A stretch of DNA of 7,227 nucleotides from Chloroflexota bacterium. GTDB taxonomy: Bacteria; Chloroflexota; Chloroflexia; QHBQ01; JADMIH01. The notes beneath the pieces were generated by a model, which was not told the DNA's origin, searched no databases, and worked only from the letters and a program-made list of their open reading frames with translations. How positions within the stretch are numbered: the stretch's first letter is position 1; each line of letters begins with the position of its first letter. The position numbers were made by a program, and so were the translations under genes. The stretch covers positions 1 through 7,227 of the forward strand of contig JADMIH010000185.1 in NCBI GenBank assembly GCA_015478675.1, read 5' to 3'. Below are positions 1-6,132 of the stretch, in pieces.

Positions 1-68
1 GCGCGGGGTTGCTCCCATTATCTCAGACTTTGCCCCCTATCTGAAATGCACCCGTGTGTAAAAGTTAC

Positions 69-1262
69 TCAGCGCTCGCAAGAATTGCGTCGAGCAACCA
101 CATAGAGAGAGTCGCCCATGAGCAATCGGTTTGTGATGGGCAGGGTAGTGCGATACAAGAGGGGCGCCAGCCGGTACAATGCCGGATAACGTAGCCAACG
201 CTGCCAGGTATGTATCTGCACACCCATGCTCTGCATACTGTGGATGGTAAAGCCGCACGCCTCTAAAAGGCGCGTTAGCGTTCGAGGCGTAAAGTAGTAG
301 AGATGATCGTTAGGGCCAACTTCTGTCCAGTTGCGACCCAGCACCTTATAACCCAGGCTGCGTATGTTGGGTGTGCTCAAGCAGAAGATACCACCCGGGC
401 GTACCAGGCGTGCGATGCGTTCTACGTAAGCACGAGGACTTTGCAGATGTTCGATCACATCCATTAATGTTACCCCGTCAAACCAGCCGTCGGGGTAGGG
501 CGCTGTCTCCAACGTACCTGCATGTATTTGCCCACCGCTCACCTCTTTGGCCTGCGCCGCGCTGATGGGTGAGGTCTCCACACCATATACCTCCCAGCCG
601 CGATTTTTGTCTGCAAGAAGGAAGCCGCCGGTGGCACAACCCACATCAAGCAATCGCCCGCTCTGCCGCACCGCCTCAAGAACATTGAGATACGGATCGT
701 ATCGCGCCAGATTAGCTGCGAGATCACCCACAATCTGACTAATCTTATCTGAGTATTGCTGCCAGTACTCGTCGGTGTAACGCCCGAACAGGTGCTCGGC
801 CTTCCAGCGCGGGTTGGCATAAAGAAGGCCACAACCGGTGCAGCGCACCACCGGCGTGTTGTACTTCCACAGTATTATAGGATGCCCGGACGAAGGCGCA
901 CCACACAGATCACAGGCCGACACACGTTCGTAGCGAAGATCAACACTCTCCAGAGGCGCGAGGCCCGCCAGCTCTAAGATGCCCTTATCTACCAGGCGCA
1001 CCACCAGAGCGCGGCTATCGTTATATGCCCAGTCTGGAAGTACATGTTCAGCGATCTGCTTCACTGTAGAGCCTGGGTGTTCTCGTATGAAGGCTATTAT
1101 ATCGGCTTCTACACTCCCAATAGATGTATGGTTTTCGGAGTTGAGGCGAAATCGGTAAGGTGTATGGTCAAGATCGCGCAGCAGATAGCGGGTGTCTCCA
1201 GGGGCGGCACTTTCGCGCAAGATAGCCTCTCCTTTTCGTGTCGTATTGAGCAAACTTAGCAT
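69..1262 (-). CDS. Zinc-ribbon class I SAM-dependent methyltransferase with an N-terminal winged-helix-like domain
   Basis: This 397-residue protein is a Rossmann-fold methyltransferase that should transfer a methyl group from S-adenosylmethionine; the acceptor cannot be read from the sequence. Residues about 47-100 look like a small winged helix (helix-rich, ending VRLVDKGILEL). A four-cysteine zinc ribbon follows (C117, C120, C141, C144; CDLC and CTGC). SAM motif I is LLDVGCATGGF at 204-214. An acidic residue closes the second strand (GVET, about 227-230), MDVIEHL is at 267-273, and the post-motif RPGG-x-FCLSTPN is at 289-299. The zinc ribbon plus Methyltransf_11/23-like core is common in uncharacterised methyltransferases near polysaccharide or lipid genes, but no such neighbours are present here. 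The start at 1262 has AGGG 6 nt upstream. The gene begins 30 nt after the c-di-AMP receptor stop and is probably co-transcribed with it. No signal peptide is visible, so it is probably cytoplasmic. Confidence 0.93.
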   Translation of the reverse strand: MLSLLNTTRKGEAILRESAAPGDTRYLLRDLDHTPYRFRLNSENHTSIGSVEADIIAFIREHPGSTVKQIAEHVLPDWAYNDSRALVVRLVDKGILELAGLAPLESVDLRYERVSACDLCGAPSSGHPIILWKYNTPVVRCTGCGLLYANPRWKAEHLFGRYTDEYWQQYSDKISQIVGDLAANLARYDPYLNVLEAVRQSGRLLDVGCATGGFLLADKNRGWEVYGVETSPISAAQAKEVSGGQIHAGTLETAPYPDGWFDGVTLMDVIEHLQSPRAYVERIARLVRPGGIFCLSTPNIRSLGYKVLGRNWTEVGPNDHLYYFTPRTLTRLLEACGFTIHSMQSMGVQIHTWQRWLRYPALYRLAPLLYRTTLPITNRLLMGDSLYVVARRNSCER

Positions 1263-1290
1263 GCTCAGCCCTGGCCGTGTAGCACTCGTC

Positions 1291-1310
1291 GCTCAAAGTG
1301 GCTCAAAGTG
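1291..1310. repeat. Perfect 10-bp tandem duplication at the darA stop codon
   Basis: GCTCAAAGTG occurs twice back to back on the plus strand. The first copy carries the darA stop (TCA at 1293-1295, read TGA on the minus strand). The unit is not a multiple of three, so copy number changes the reading frame at the end of darA. Confidence 0.85.
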
Positions 1311-1622
1311 CTCTACGTCTAACACCCAGACTGATGCTCCACCTACCTGCACTTCTATGGGTCGGGGCATGTAGAACTCGGCGGGGTCGAAAGCCGAGGG
1401 GTAGGAGGAGACGTACTCTGTACGTGTGCGGCAGTTGGCCGAGAGCACGCTTATCACATTCTCCAGGTCCTCGTCTTGTATTCCCATCAGGAAGGTAGAG
1501 TTGCGCTCGCGCAGGAAGCCTCCTGTGCTATCAACCGTGGTGAAGGGTATGCTATTCTGGCGCAGCGCATGGCTGACCTTGACTGTATCTTGCCCCTGGA
1601 CAACCGCGATGATTGCTTTCAT
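1293..1622 (-). CDS. darA: Cyclic-di-AMP receptor, DarA/PstA (YaaQ, DUF970) family
   Basis: This 109-residue protein has the usual length and layout of the PII-like c-di-AMP receptors DarA/PstA, which form trimers and bind c-di-AMP in the clefts between subunits. The first strand is MKAIIAVVQGQD. The family hallmark TGGFL is at 33-37, followed by N41 and MGIQD at 46-50. The closing strand VQVGGASVWVLDVE is at 91-104. Trp99 replaces the Phe more usual in VFV. The segment 64-87 would be the long loop. The output partner of these proteins is unknown in most bacteria. GGAG 11 nt upstream supports the start; AGAGG also lies 2 nt away, too close to be used. It follows the Nudix gene by 48 nt. The usual Firmicutes neighbours tmk and holB are absent. 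The stop codon falls in a 10-bp tandem repeat (1291-1310). Confidence 0.91.
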   Translation of the reverse strand: MKAIIAVVQGQDTVKVSHALRQNSIPFTTVDSTGGFLRERNSTFLMGIQDEDLENVISVLSANCRTRTEYVSSYPSAFDPAEFYMPRPIEVQVGGASVWVLDVEHFEPL

Positions 1623-1670
1623 AACCTCTTATTCTCCAGATGGCGTGGGAGCAAACTAACCTGGGATGGG

Positions 1671-2132
1671 CTAATTGACGTCGCCCATGTAAACCGTCGC
1701 TCGCCTCTCTTCACGGGGCGCTATCAGTGGCCGTAATGCTAGCGGATAGAGACGAGAGTTGTCAACTGTGTCCAGTTCCAGCCACTCCACAGCCAACTGC
1801 CCGACATCGGGCAGCGAGCCGGTTTGTGGCTCCGCGCCCTCGGCCAGGCTGCACTCGAATACAAACTCGATCCCATGATAATCGCTGTGGCGGTCAGCGA
1901 ATTCGTGGTTCTTGCCTATATACTCTCTCACAAAGGCCAGGCCGCCGACTTTTATTTCGATGCCGGCTTCCTCAAGACATTCTCGTCTAAGAGTAGCATG
2001 GAGATCCTCGCCCGGTTCTTGCCCGCCGCCCGGCAGCTGGTACCAAAAGCCATCTTTATCGCTCAACTTGATAGTCAACACCTTGCCATCTGCTATTATA
2101 AGAGCCTTTGCCGAGTTCCTTATTGGTCTCAT
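1671..2132 (-). CDS. Nudix hydrolase
   Basis: This 153-residue single-domain Nudix protein is predicted to hydrolyse a nucleoside diphosphate linked to another moiety, with Mg2+ held by the acidic residues of the Nudix box. A complete box G-x5-E-x7-R-E-U-x-E-E-x-G-U spans residues 36-58: G36, E42, R50, E51, Cys52 in the first hydrophobic position, E54, E55, G57 and I58. It is preceded by the typical FWYQLPGGG. The N-terminal strand (AKALIIADGKVLTIKL) and the later GIEFVFECSL strand also fit the fold. The substrate cannot be decided; MutT-like, ADP-ribose or other nucleotide-sugar activity are all possible. AGGAG at 2143-2147, 10 nt upstream, supports the start. The gene lies 70 nt after the R3H ATPase stop and 48 nt before the c-di-AMP receptor, so a shared transcript is likely. 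No leader or membrane segment is seen. Confidence 0.95.
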   Translation of the reverse strand: MRPIRNSAKALIIADGKVLTIKLSDKDGFWYQLPGGGQEPGEDLHATLRRECLEEAGIEIKVGGLAFVREYIGKNHEFADRHSDYHGIEFVFECSLAEGAEPQTGSLPDVGQLAVEWLELDTVDNSRLYPLALRPLIAPREERRATVYMGDVN

Positions 2133-2202
2133 ATGTTCGGTGCTCCTGCTGGAAACGGGGCTATAGAGTTGGCTGTCCCTTGGGGCGACGCCGGTAAGCC
2201 CT

Positions 2203-4212
2203 TTAGTCCTGCCTGTAGATTCTCACTCTGCGGAACGGCTCTTTGCCCCGGCTGATCGAGCCGAGGTTGTATCGCTCGGCTATCTGGTGCTGCAAGCGGC
2301 GTATGTGGGCTGCTTGTGGGGCAAGATCAACAGCGTTTGCTGTCTCCATTACCTGAACAATCGCCTCCTCTGCTTCTTCTATCGCGTTGGTCATCGGGTC
2401 GGCCTGCGGGGCCACGTCAAAGATGTTGGCCAGAGCAGATTGTATTTGTATCAGTGTGTTGCTCTTGAGCACATAAACGGGCACGTTGTCCTGCTCGGCT
2501 GCGCGCAAAGTCTGGGGGTTTTTGCGGTAGTAGTTCTTGAGTGTCATCACCATGTCGGCGTTATCTATGTCGCGCACCAGTGTTGCCGCCACTCTCAGGT
2601 GCTTTACCGCTTGTTCAAGCCTATCGCGGCTAACCCCGAAGGGGTATATACGCAAAGGCTTGTTGGAGGAGGCGTTTGAGGCGATGCTCATCGCGCTTGC
2701 GCCTAAGCGGGCTTGCTCACGCTGTCTCTCTTCTCGCTGGGCATCTTCCGGGTCGCGTTCTTCGTAGGCAGTGGTTTGCCGCGCTTCCGGCCTGCTTGCT
2801 TCACCTGCCGCCAGGGATGCAGATGCCCCATTCGCCCACTCACGCTCGAAAGGGCGGCTATTACCGCCATTCCCTTGCTGGGGACGACCTCCCCTATCGT
2901 TGCGCATAGAAGGCGAGTCGGGCATTTGCCGCCTCGGTGAGTTCGGCATGCCAAAGCTGCCGTTCGACCGTTCGTTGTAGCCGCCGCGCCCACCTCTGGC
3001 GTTGTTGCCTGCCCCGTCACCGCGCTGGCGGTCGCGCTGAGGTGACGGCGCTATATGGGCTATCTCGGTGTGGATATTGCCGTCGGAAAGGCGCGTCCTA
3101 ATCTCAGGGGGTATTAGCTCTCCGCGCAGCATCGAGTCGACCACCTCGGCTACGTCGCGGTGTACAGCTACACGCTCGCGGTCGAGTATTTCTACGATGA
3201 TATCGAAGGTAGGCGGAGCCTTGCGCTCCAGCACCGTCTTTTGCGTGCCGCGACGCCTTGCCTCCTCGTCACCCAACGTAACGGGCTGTATGCCGCCCAC
3301 AAGGTCTGAGAGGGTAGGGTTTAGCATCAGGTTTTCCAGGCTGGTGCCGTGGGCTGTGCCTACAAGTTGCACGCCGCGCTCGGCTATAGTACGGGCGGCC
3401 TGTGCTTCCAACTCGGTGCCTATCTCATCTATGATGATGACTTCGGGCATGTGGTTTTCTACCGCCTCGATCATTACGGCGTGCTGGCGCTCAGGGAGAG
3501 GCACCTGCATGCGGCGCGACCGCCCGATAGAGGGGTGAGGAATATCGCCGTCGCCCGCTATCTCATTGGATGTATCCACAATTACCACGCGCTTGCCCAG
3601 CTCGTCCGAGAGGACGCGGGCGCACTCGCGCAGCAAAGTAGTCTTGCCAACACCCGGAGGGCCAACGAGCAATATGCTCTTGCCTGTTTCCACCAGGTCT
3701 TTGATGATAGATATGGTTCCGTAGACAGCACGACCTATGCGGCAGGTAAGGCCCACCACGTTGCCCCGGCGGTTGCGTATGCAGGAGATGCGGTGCAGTG
3801 TGCGCTCGATACCGGCGCGATTATCCCCACCGAACTCACCTATACGTTCGATGACGTAGTCCAGCTGCTCTCGGCCCACGTCGCTGTCGTTGAGGGTGTG
3901 CTCCACGTTGCGGTAGCGTGCTTCGGGCTTGCGCCCTAGGTCCATTACCACCTCAAGAAGGTTTACACGGTTGTTCAGCGCCTTGAGAGGGCTTACAATT
4001 TCCGGGGGAAGGGTGGCGAGTAGCGCATCGAGGTCATCGGTGATGACATGCTCCCCACCGTTACGCACCACCTCATTCGGATTGCTTGTTGTAGCGCCCC
4101 ATTCCGCCAGCGCCTGCGCGGGTGCGGCCGCGGGTGCTTTGTCTTCGTGAGGCGACTCCGCCTTCGCGCCTTCGTAGTTCAGGCGCATACTTTCTTCAAA
4201 GGTATGAGACAT
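2203..4212 (-). CDS. AAA ATPase with C-terminal R3H domain (Ycf45/SpoIIIAA-like)
   Basis: This 669-residue protein is predicted to bind single-stranded nucleic acid in an ATP-dependent way. Residues 1-50 are a charged, Ala/Pro-rich tail. Residues about 55-160 match the N-terminal part of Ycf45/SpoIIIAA-type ATPases. Walker A GPPGVGKTT is at 184-192, VVIVDTSNEIAGDGD at 209-223, Walker B VIIIDEIG at 258-265, and a sensor-like VGTAHGT at 284-290. Residues about 389-515 are a disordered, Gly/Arg/Asn/Ser-rich linker with an RGG-like patch (ARGGRGGYNER). A compact region follows at 519-600, and then an R3H domain at about 615-669 with the R-x3-H signature at R638-H642. The family is known from plastids (Ycf45), cyanobacteria and Chloroflexi; its cellular role is not established. 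An extended Shine-Dalgarno, AAAGGGGTGATC, ends 10 nt upstream of the ATG and supports this start. No transmembrane segment is visible. Confidence 0.94.
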   Translation of the reverse strand: MSHTFEESMRLNYEGAKAESPHEDKAPAAAPAQALAEWGATTSNPNEVVRNGGEHVITDDLDALLATLPPEIVSPLKALNNRVNLLEVVMDLGRKPEARYRNVEHTLNDSDVGREQLDYVIERIGEFGGDNRAGIERTLHRISCIRNRRGNVVGLTCRIGRAVYGTISIIKDLVETGKSILLVGPPGVGKTTLLRECARVLSDELGKRVVIVDTSNEIAGDGDIPHPSIGRSRRMQVPLPERQHAVMIEAVENHMPEVIIIDEIGTELEAQAARTIAERGVQLVGTAHGTSLENLMLNPTLSDLVGGIQPVTLGDEEARRRGTQKTVLERKAPPTFDIIVEILDRERVAVHRDVAEVVDSMLRGELIPPEIRTRLSDGNIHTEIAHIAPSPQRDRQRGDGAGNNARGGRGGYNERSNGSFGMPNSPRRQMPDSPSMRNDRGGRPQQGNGGNSRPFEREWANGASASLAAGEASRPEARQTTAYEERDPEDAQREERQREQARLGASAMSIASNASSNKPLRIYPFGVSRDRLEQAVKHLRVAATLVRDIDNADMVMTLKNYYRKNPQTLRAAEQDNVPVYVLKSNTLIQIQSALANIFDVAPQADPMTNAIEEAEEAIVQVMETANAVDLAPQAAHIRRLQHQIAERYNLGSISRGKEPFRRVRIYRQD
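2413..3048 (-). other. Low-complexity RGG-type linker and adjoining folded region in the R3H ATPase
   Basis: Residues 389-515 (about 2668-3048) lack hydrophobic core residues. They contain ARGGRGG, GGRPQQGNGG, two MP-(N/D)-SP motifs and a charged EERQREQAR segment, all signs of a flexible linker. Residues 519-600 (about 2413-2658) return to ordered sequence with alternating strands and helices: RIYPFGVSRDRLEQAV, then ADMVMTLKNYYRKNPQTL, then VPVYVLKSNT. From memory, comparable segments precede R3H in cyanobacterial and Chloroflexi homologues. Its fold is not named here. Confidence 0.7.
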
Positions 4213-4222
4213 ATTGTTAAAC

Positions 4223-4234
4223 GATCACCCCTTT
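4223..4234 (-). promoter_or_regulatory. Extended Shine-Dalgarno of the R3H ATPase gene
   Basis: On the minus strand AAAGGGGTGATC matches 10 of 12 positions of AAGGAGGTGATC, the complement of the 16S rRNA 3' end, and ends 10 nt before the ATG at 4212. It fixes the start codon choice. Confidence 0.65.
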
Positions 4235-4246
4235 TGTTGGGTTAAA

Positions 4247-4269
4247 TGCCTGGCGCTTGCTCCCAGGCA
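4247..4269 (-). terminator. Small stem-loop in the GNAT to R3H gap; possible weak terminator
   Basis: A perfect 7-bp inverted repeat (TGCCTGG / CCAGGCA) encloses a 9-nt loop. Read on the minus strand it is followed by TTTAACCC, so there is no proper T-run. It lies between the GNAT stop and the R3H ATPase Shine-Dalgarno. It could be a weak terminator, a processing site or a 5' leader hairpin of the R3H gene. The surrounding gap (4213-4355) holds no convincing sigma-70 promoter that I can see. Confidence 0.35.
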
Positions 4270-4337
4270 GATTTTGTATGCTCGCCCGATGAGGCTTGAG
4301 TGAGATCGGCTGCTAACCTTTAATCTACAGCCCCTGA

Positions 4338-4358
4338 TTTCTCGTTCCTCGTTCCTCA
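4338..4358 (-). repeat. Three tandem heptads at the GNAT stop codon
   Basis: On the minus strand three consecutive 7-mers read TGAGGAA, CGAGGAA and CGAGAAA; the first begins with the TGA stop of the GNAT gene. The middle copy differs from each neighbour at one position. Confidence 0.6.
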
Positions 4359-5378
4359 TTGCTCCGTTGCTACCATTTCCCCACGCTTCGCCACCAGGAA
4401 AGGGGCGAGGGCGGGTTGGTGCGCCTTGACAGGCTCAGCCAGATATTTGACAAGGAGAGCCTGCTCGCTCAGCAGGTGAAAGCCTTTGGTTTCAAGCAGA
4501 CCTTCCAGCTCGGTCTGGTATTCTCTAACACCACAATACACAGGTTTATTGATCCGGTGGGCGGCTTTCCACAAAACATAATCGATGGCTGCCGGGCAGA
4601 GGCTTCGGTTCGCCAGGTCGGGCCTGAAGATCAGCGTAATCCAGTGGCCGCGCGGGCCGGTCAACAGCTTGACGTAACCCCCAAGTGCCGTGTTGTCGCC
4701 ATTCTCATCGGGCCACAGATATGATTTTTCGGTAACTTGAGGCGAAAAGAAGAAAGGCTGTGGTATGTTGCCAACATGCCAGCTTCTGCTCGTCAGCCCT
4801 TCGGCTGCCTGCACAGCCAGCGGGGTCACTGATGAATAGAGTTGCATCACATTCCAGGCGTCCTGATTGGTTTGTCGCCGCATTGGCTTGCCGGAAGGTT
4901 TGTCTATATGTGCGCTGGTTGGGGTGAAAAAGAGATTACCCCAGATGTATTCGGTTGTATAATTGGTAAAGCCAAGCCGCCTGAAAAGCTCCAAACGTGG
5001 GTCGTCCCTTGGCACCTTCACCGAGATGCGGGTTACTCCACGCTCGCCTGCCGCACGGCACACTTCTTCGAGCAGCACCTCCCAGCAACAGTCAGGCGCT
5101 CTCTCTATTGTGCCAAGCGCCGCGATCAACCACTCATCAGCTTTATTGCTTTTGCGCTGCGCCTGCACATACCCCAATACGCTCTTGCGGTCCACGCAGA
5201 GATAGGTGCAACTGGTCTGCGGCGCTATAGAAAAGGACGACTTTAAGAGACCGCCCAGCGCACGCTCGCCATCTATAAGCGTATATGGTGGATTGAGGCG
5301 CAGGACGCGCTGTCTCCGGCTGTTCAGGGCAAGGCCTAACAGGTCGGTAAGTCTGGCCGATCTAACCTTGTGCGCCAT
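4356..5378 (-). CDS. GNAT-fold acetyltransferase-like protein, probable tandem GNAT
   Basis: This 340-residue protein appears to contain two GNAT-like halves, about residues 1-150 and 165-313. Each half ends with the family's helix-then-strand pattern: LELFRRLGFTNYTTEYIW at 129-146 and LEGLLETKGFHLLSEQALLV at 291-310. Each is preceded by a helix and a strand (VCRAAGERGVTRISVKV; AAHRINKPVYCGVRE). The classic acetyl-CoA pyrophosphate loop (R/Q-x-x-G-x-G/A) is not visible in either half, so activity is uncertain and one or both halves may be structural. Substrate is unknown; N-acyltransferase, or a catalytically dead ligand-binding protein, are both possible. AGGTGGG 6 nt upstream makes the start firm. 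The ATG lies 15 nt after the pdxT stop, so the gene is probably in the pdxST transcript and may be translationally coupled. No signal peptide is seen. Confidence 0.8.
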   Translation of the reverse strand: MAHKVRSARLTDLLGLALNSRRQRVLRLNPPYTLIDGERALGGLLKSSFSIAPQTSCTYLCVDRKSVLGYVQAQRKSNKADEWLIAALGTIERAPDCCWEVLLEEVCRAAGERGVTRISVKVPRDDPRLELFRRLGFTNYTTEYIWGNLFFTPTSAHIDKPSGKPMRRQTNQDAWNVMQLYSSVTPLAVQAAEGLTSRSWHVGNIPQPFFFSPQVTEKSYLWPDENGDNTALGGYVKLLTGPRGHWITLIFRPDLANRSLCPAAIDYVLWKAAHRINKPVYCGVREYQTELEGLLETKGFHLLSEQALLVKYLAEPVKAHQPALAPFLVAKRGEMVATEQ

Positions 5379-5384
5379 TTTTAT

Positions 5385-5391
5385 CCCACCT
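5385..5391 (-). promoter_or_regulatory. Strong ribosome-binding site of the GNAT gene
   Basis: AGGTGGG on the minus strand lies 6 nt before the ATG at 5378 and only 2 nt after the pdxT stop codon. Ribosomes finishing pdxT would therefore cover this site, which suggests coupling. Confidence 0.7.
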
Positions 5392-5393
5392 AG

Positions 5394-6041
5394 TCAACGG
5401 CTGGTCGGCAGCGATGTGGGAGCGGCTTCTGCGTAGCTGGCGGCCCTCCCATCATGGTTGTTGCCCTCTGCGTTAGCGCCCACCATCTCAAGGAAATATT
5501 TGTGGAAGCGCAGGTCATCTGTTAATTCAGGGTGGAAGGCCGTAACGAGCATATTCTGCTGGCGGGCGGCCACCGGAGTGCCGTTGGGTAGGCTGGCTAG
5601 CACGTCCACTCCCTTACCGACTTCCTCGATCCTGGGAGCCCTGATAAAAATCGCCGGGAAAGGCTTCTCTCCGAGCGCCGCGATTTCTAGATTGGTCTCG
5701 AAGCTGTCAAGCTGGCGTCCAAAGGCGTTGCGTTCTACTTTCACGTCCATCATTCCCAGGAGCGGCTGGTCGCGCCCGACATCACGCGATAAAAGTATCA
5801 TTCCCGCGCATGTACCATATACGGGCTTACCCTCCCCGACGTAACGCCGTACAGCCTCCTGCAGGCCATACTTGACGGCCAGCTTGCCGATGGCGGTGCT
5901 CTCGCCCCCGGGTATTATGAGGCCGTCCAGCCCTTCAAGCTGCTCAGGCAGCCGGACTTCCACCGCCTCGGCACCCAGGCGGCGCAAAGCCTCGATATGC
6001 TCTCTAAAGGCCCCTTGCAGGGCCAGTACGCCAATCTTCAT
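5394..6041 (-). CDS. pdxT: Pyridoxal 5'-phosphate synthase glutaminase subunit PdxT
   Basis: PdxT is the class I glutamine amidotransferase half of PLP synthase: it hydrolyses glutamine and channels ammonia to PdxS in the cytoplasmic PdxS12-PdxT12 complex. The 215-residue product begins [15 protein letters not shown], as in the family. It has the oxyanion region PGGEST (45-50), nucleophile Cys78 in GTCAGM, and the catalytic His170-Glu172 pair in FHPEL. Residues after about 190 form a 25-residue Ala/Ser-rich tail beyond the usual end of about 190-200 residues. I chose 6041 because homologues start here. An in-frame ATG at 6107 would add 22 residues (MSASFGHLG...) with no family resemblance. 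Neither ATG has a clear Shine-Dalgarno. The gene follows pdxS by 91 nt and precedes the GNAT gene by 15 nt. Confidence 0.95.
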   Translation of the reverse strand: MKIGVLALQGAFREHIEALRRLGAEAVEVRLPEQLEGLDGLIIPGGESTAIGKLAVKYGLQEAVRRYVGEGKPVYGTCAGMILLSRDVGRDQPLLGMMDVKVERNAFGRQLDSFETNLEIAALGEKPFPAIFIRAPRIEEVGKGVDVLASLPNGTPVAARQQNMLVTAFHPELTDDLRFHKYFLEMVGANAEGNNHDGRAASYAEAAPTSLPTSR

Positions 6042-6132
6042 GAAAACGGTAGCCGATCTTGAGCCGCAGCGCCTATCTGATCCTAGATGCCCAAAAGAAG
6101 CTGACATTGGGCAAAGCGCGACCCAAAGCCTC

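Noticed and set aside
1..18. Possible start of a further minus-strand gene (ATG at 16-18) after the methyltransferase
   Set aside because: Only six codons are visible, and the G-rich stretch upstream is about 14 nt from the ATG, too far for a convincing ribosome-binding site.
18..48. Weak inverted repeat (TCAGA / TCTGA) downstream of the methyltransferase as a terminator
   Set aside because: Only 5 bp with a 12-nt loop and no T-run on the minus strand.
2133..2202. Promoter or terminator in the 70-nt gap before the Nudix gene
   Set aside because: A TATAGC hexamer is present but has no -35 at 17 bp, and the GGGC/GCCC pairing is too short and lacks a T-run.
3349..3939. 196-codon open frame on the plus strand inside the R3H ATPase gene
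   Set aside because: It lies opposite a clearly conserved ATPase domain (Walker A and B), its translation has no recognisable motif and is rich in Ala, Arg and His as expected of an antisense shadow, and no good ribosome-binding site was seen.
4213..4355. Sigma-70 promoter for the R3H ATPase gene
   Set aside because: TACAAA and TAGATT resemble -10 elements, but neither has a usable -35 at 16-18 bp.
6107..6107. Upstream ATG as the pdxT start
   Set aside because: It would add 22 residues unlike any PdxT N-terminus I know and has no Shine-Dalgarno; the family-like [10 protein letters not shown] starts at 6041.
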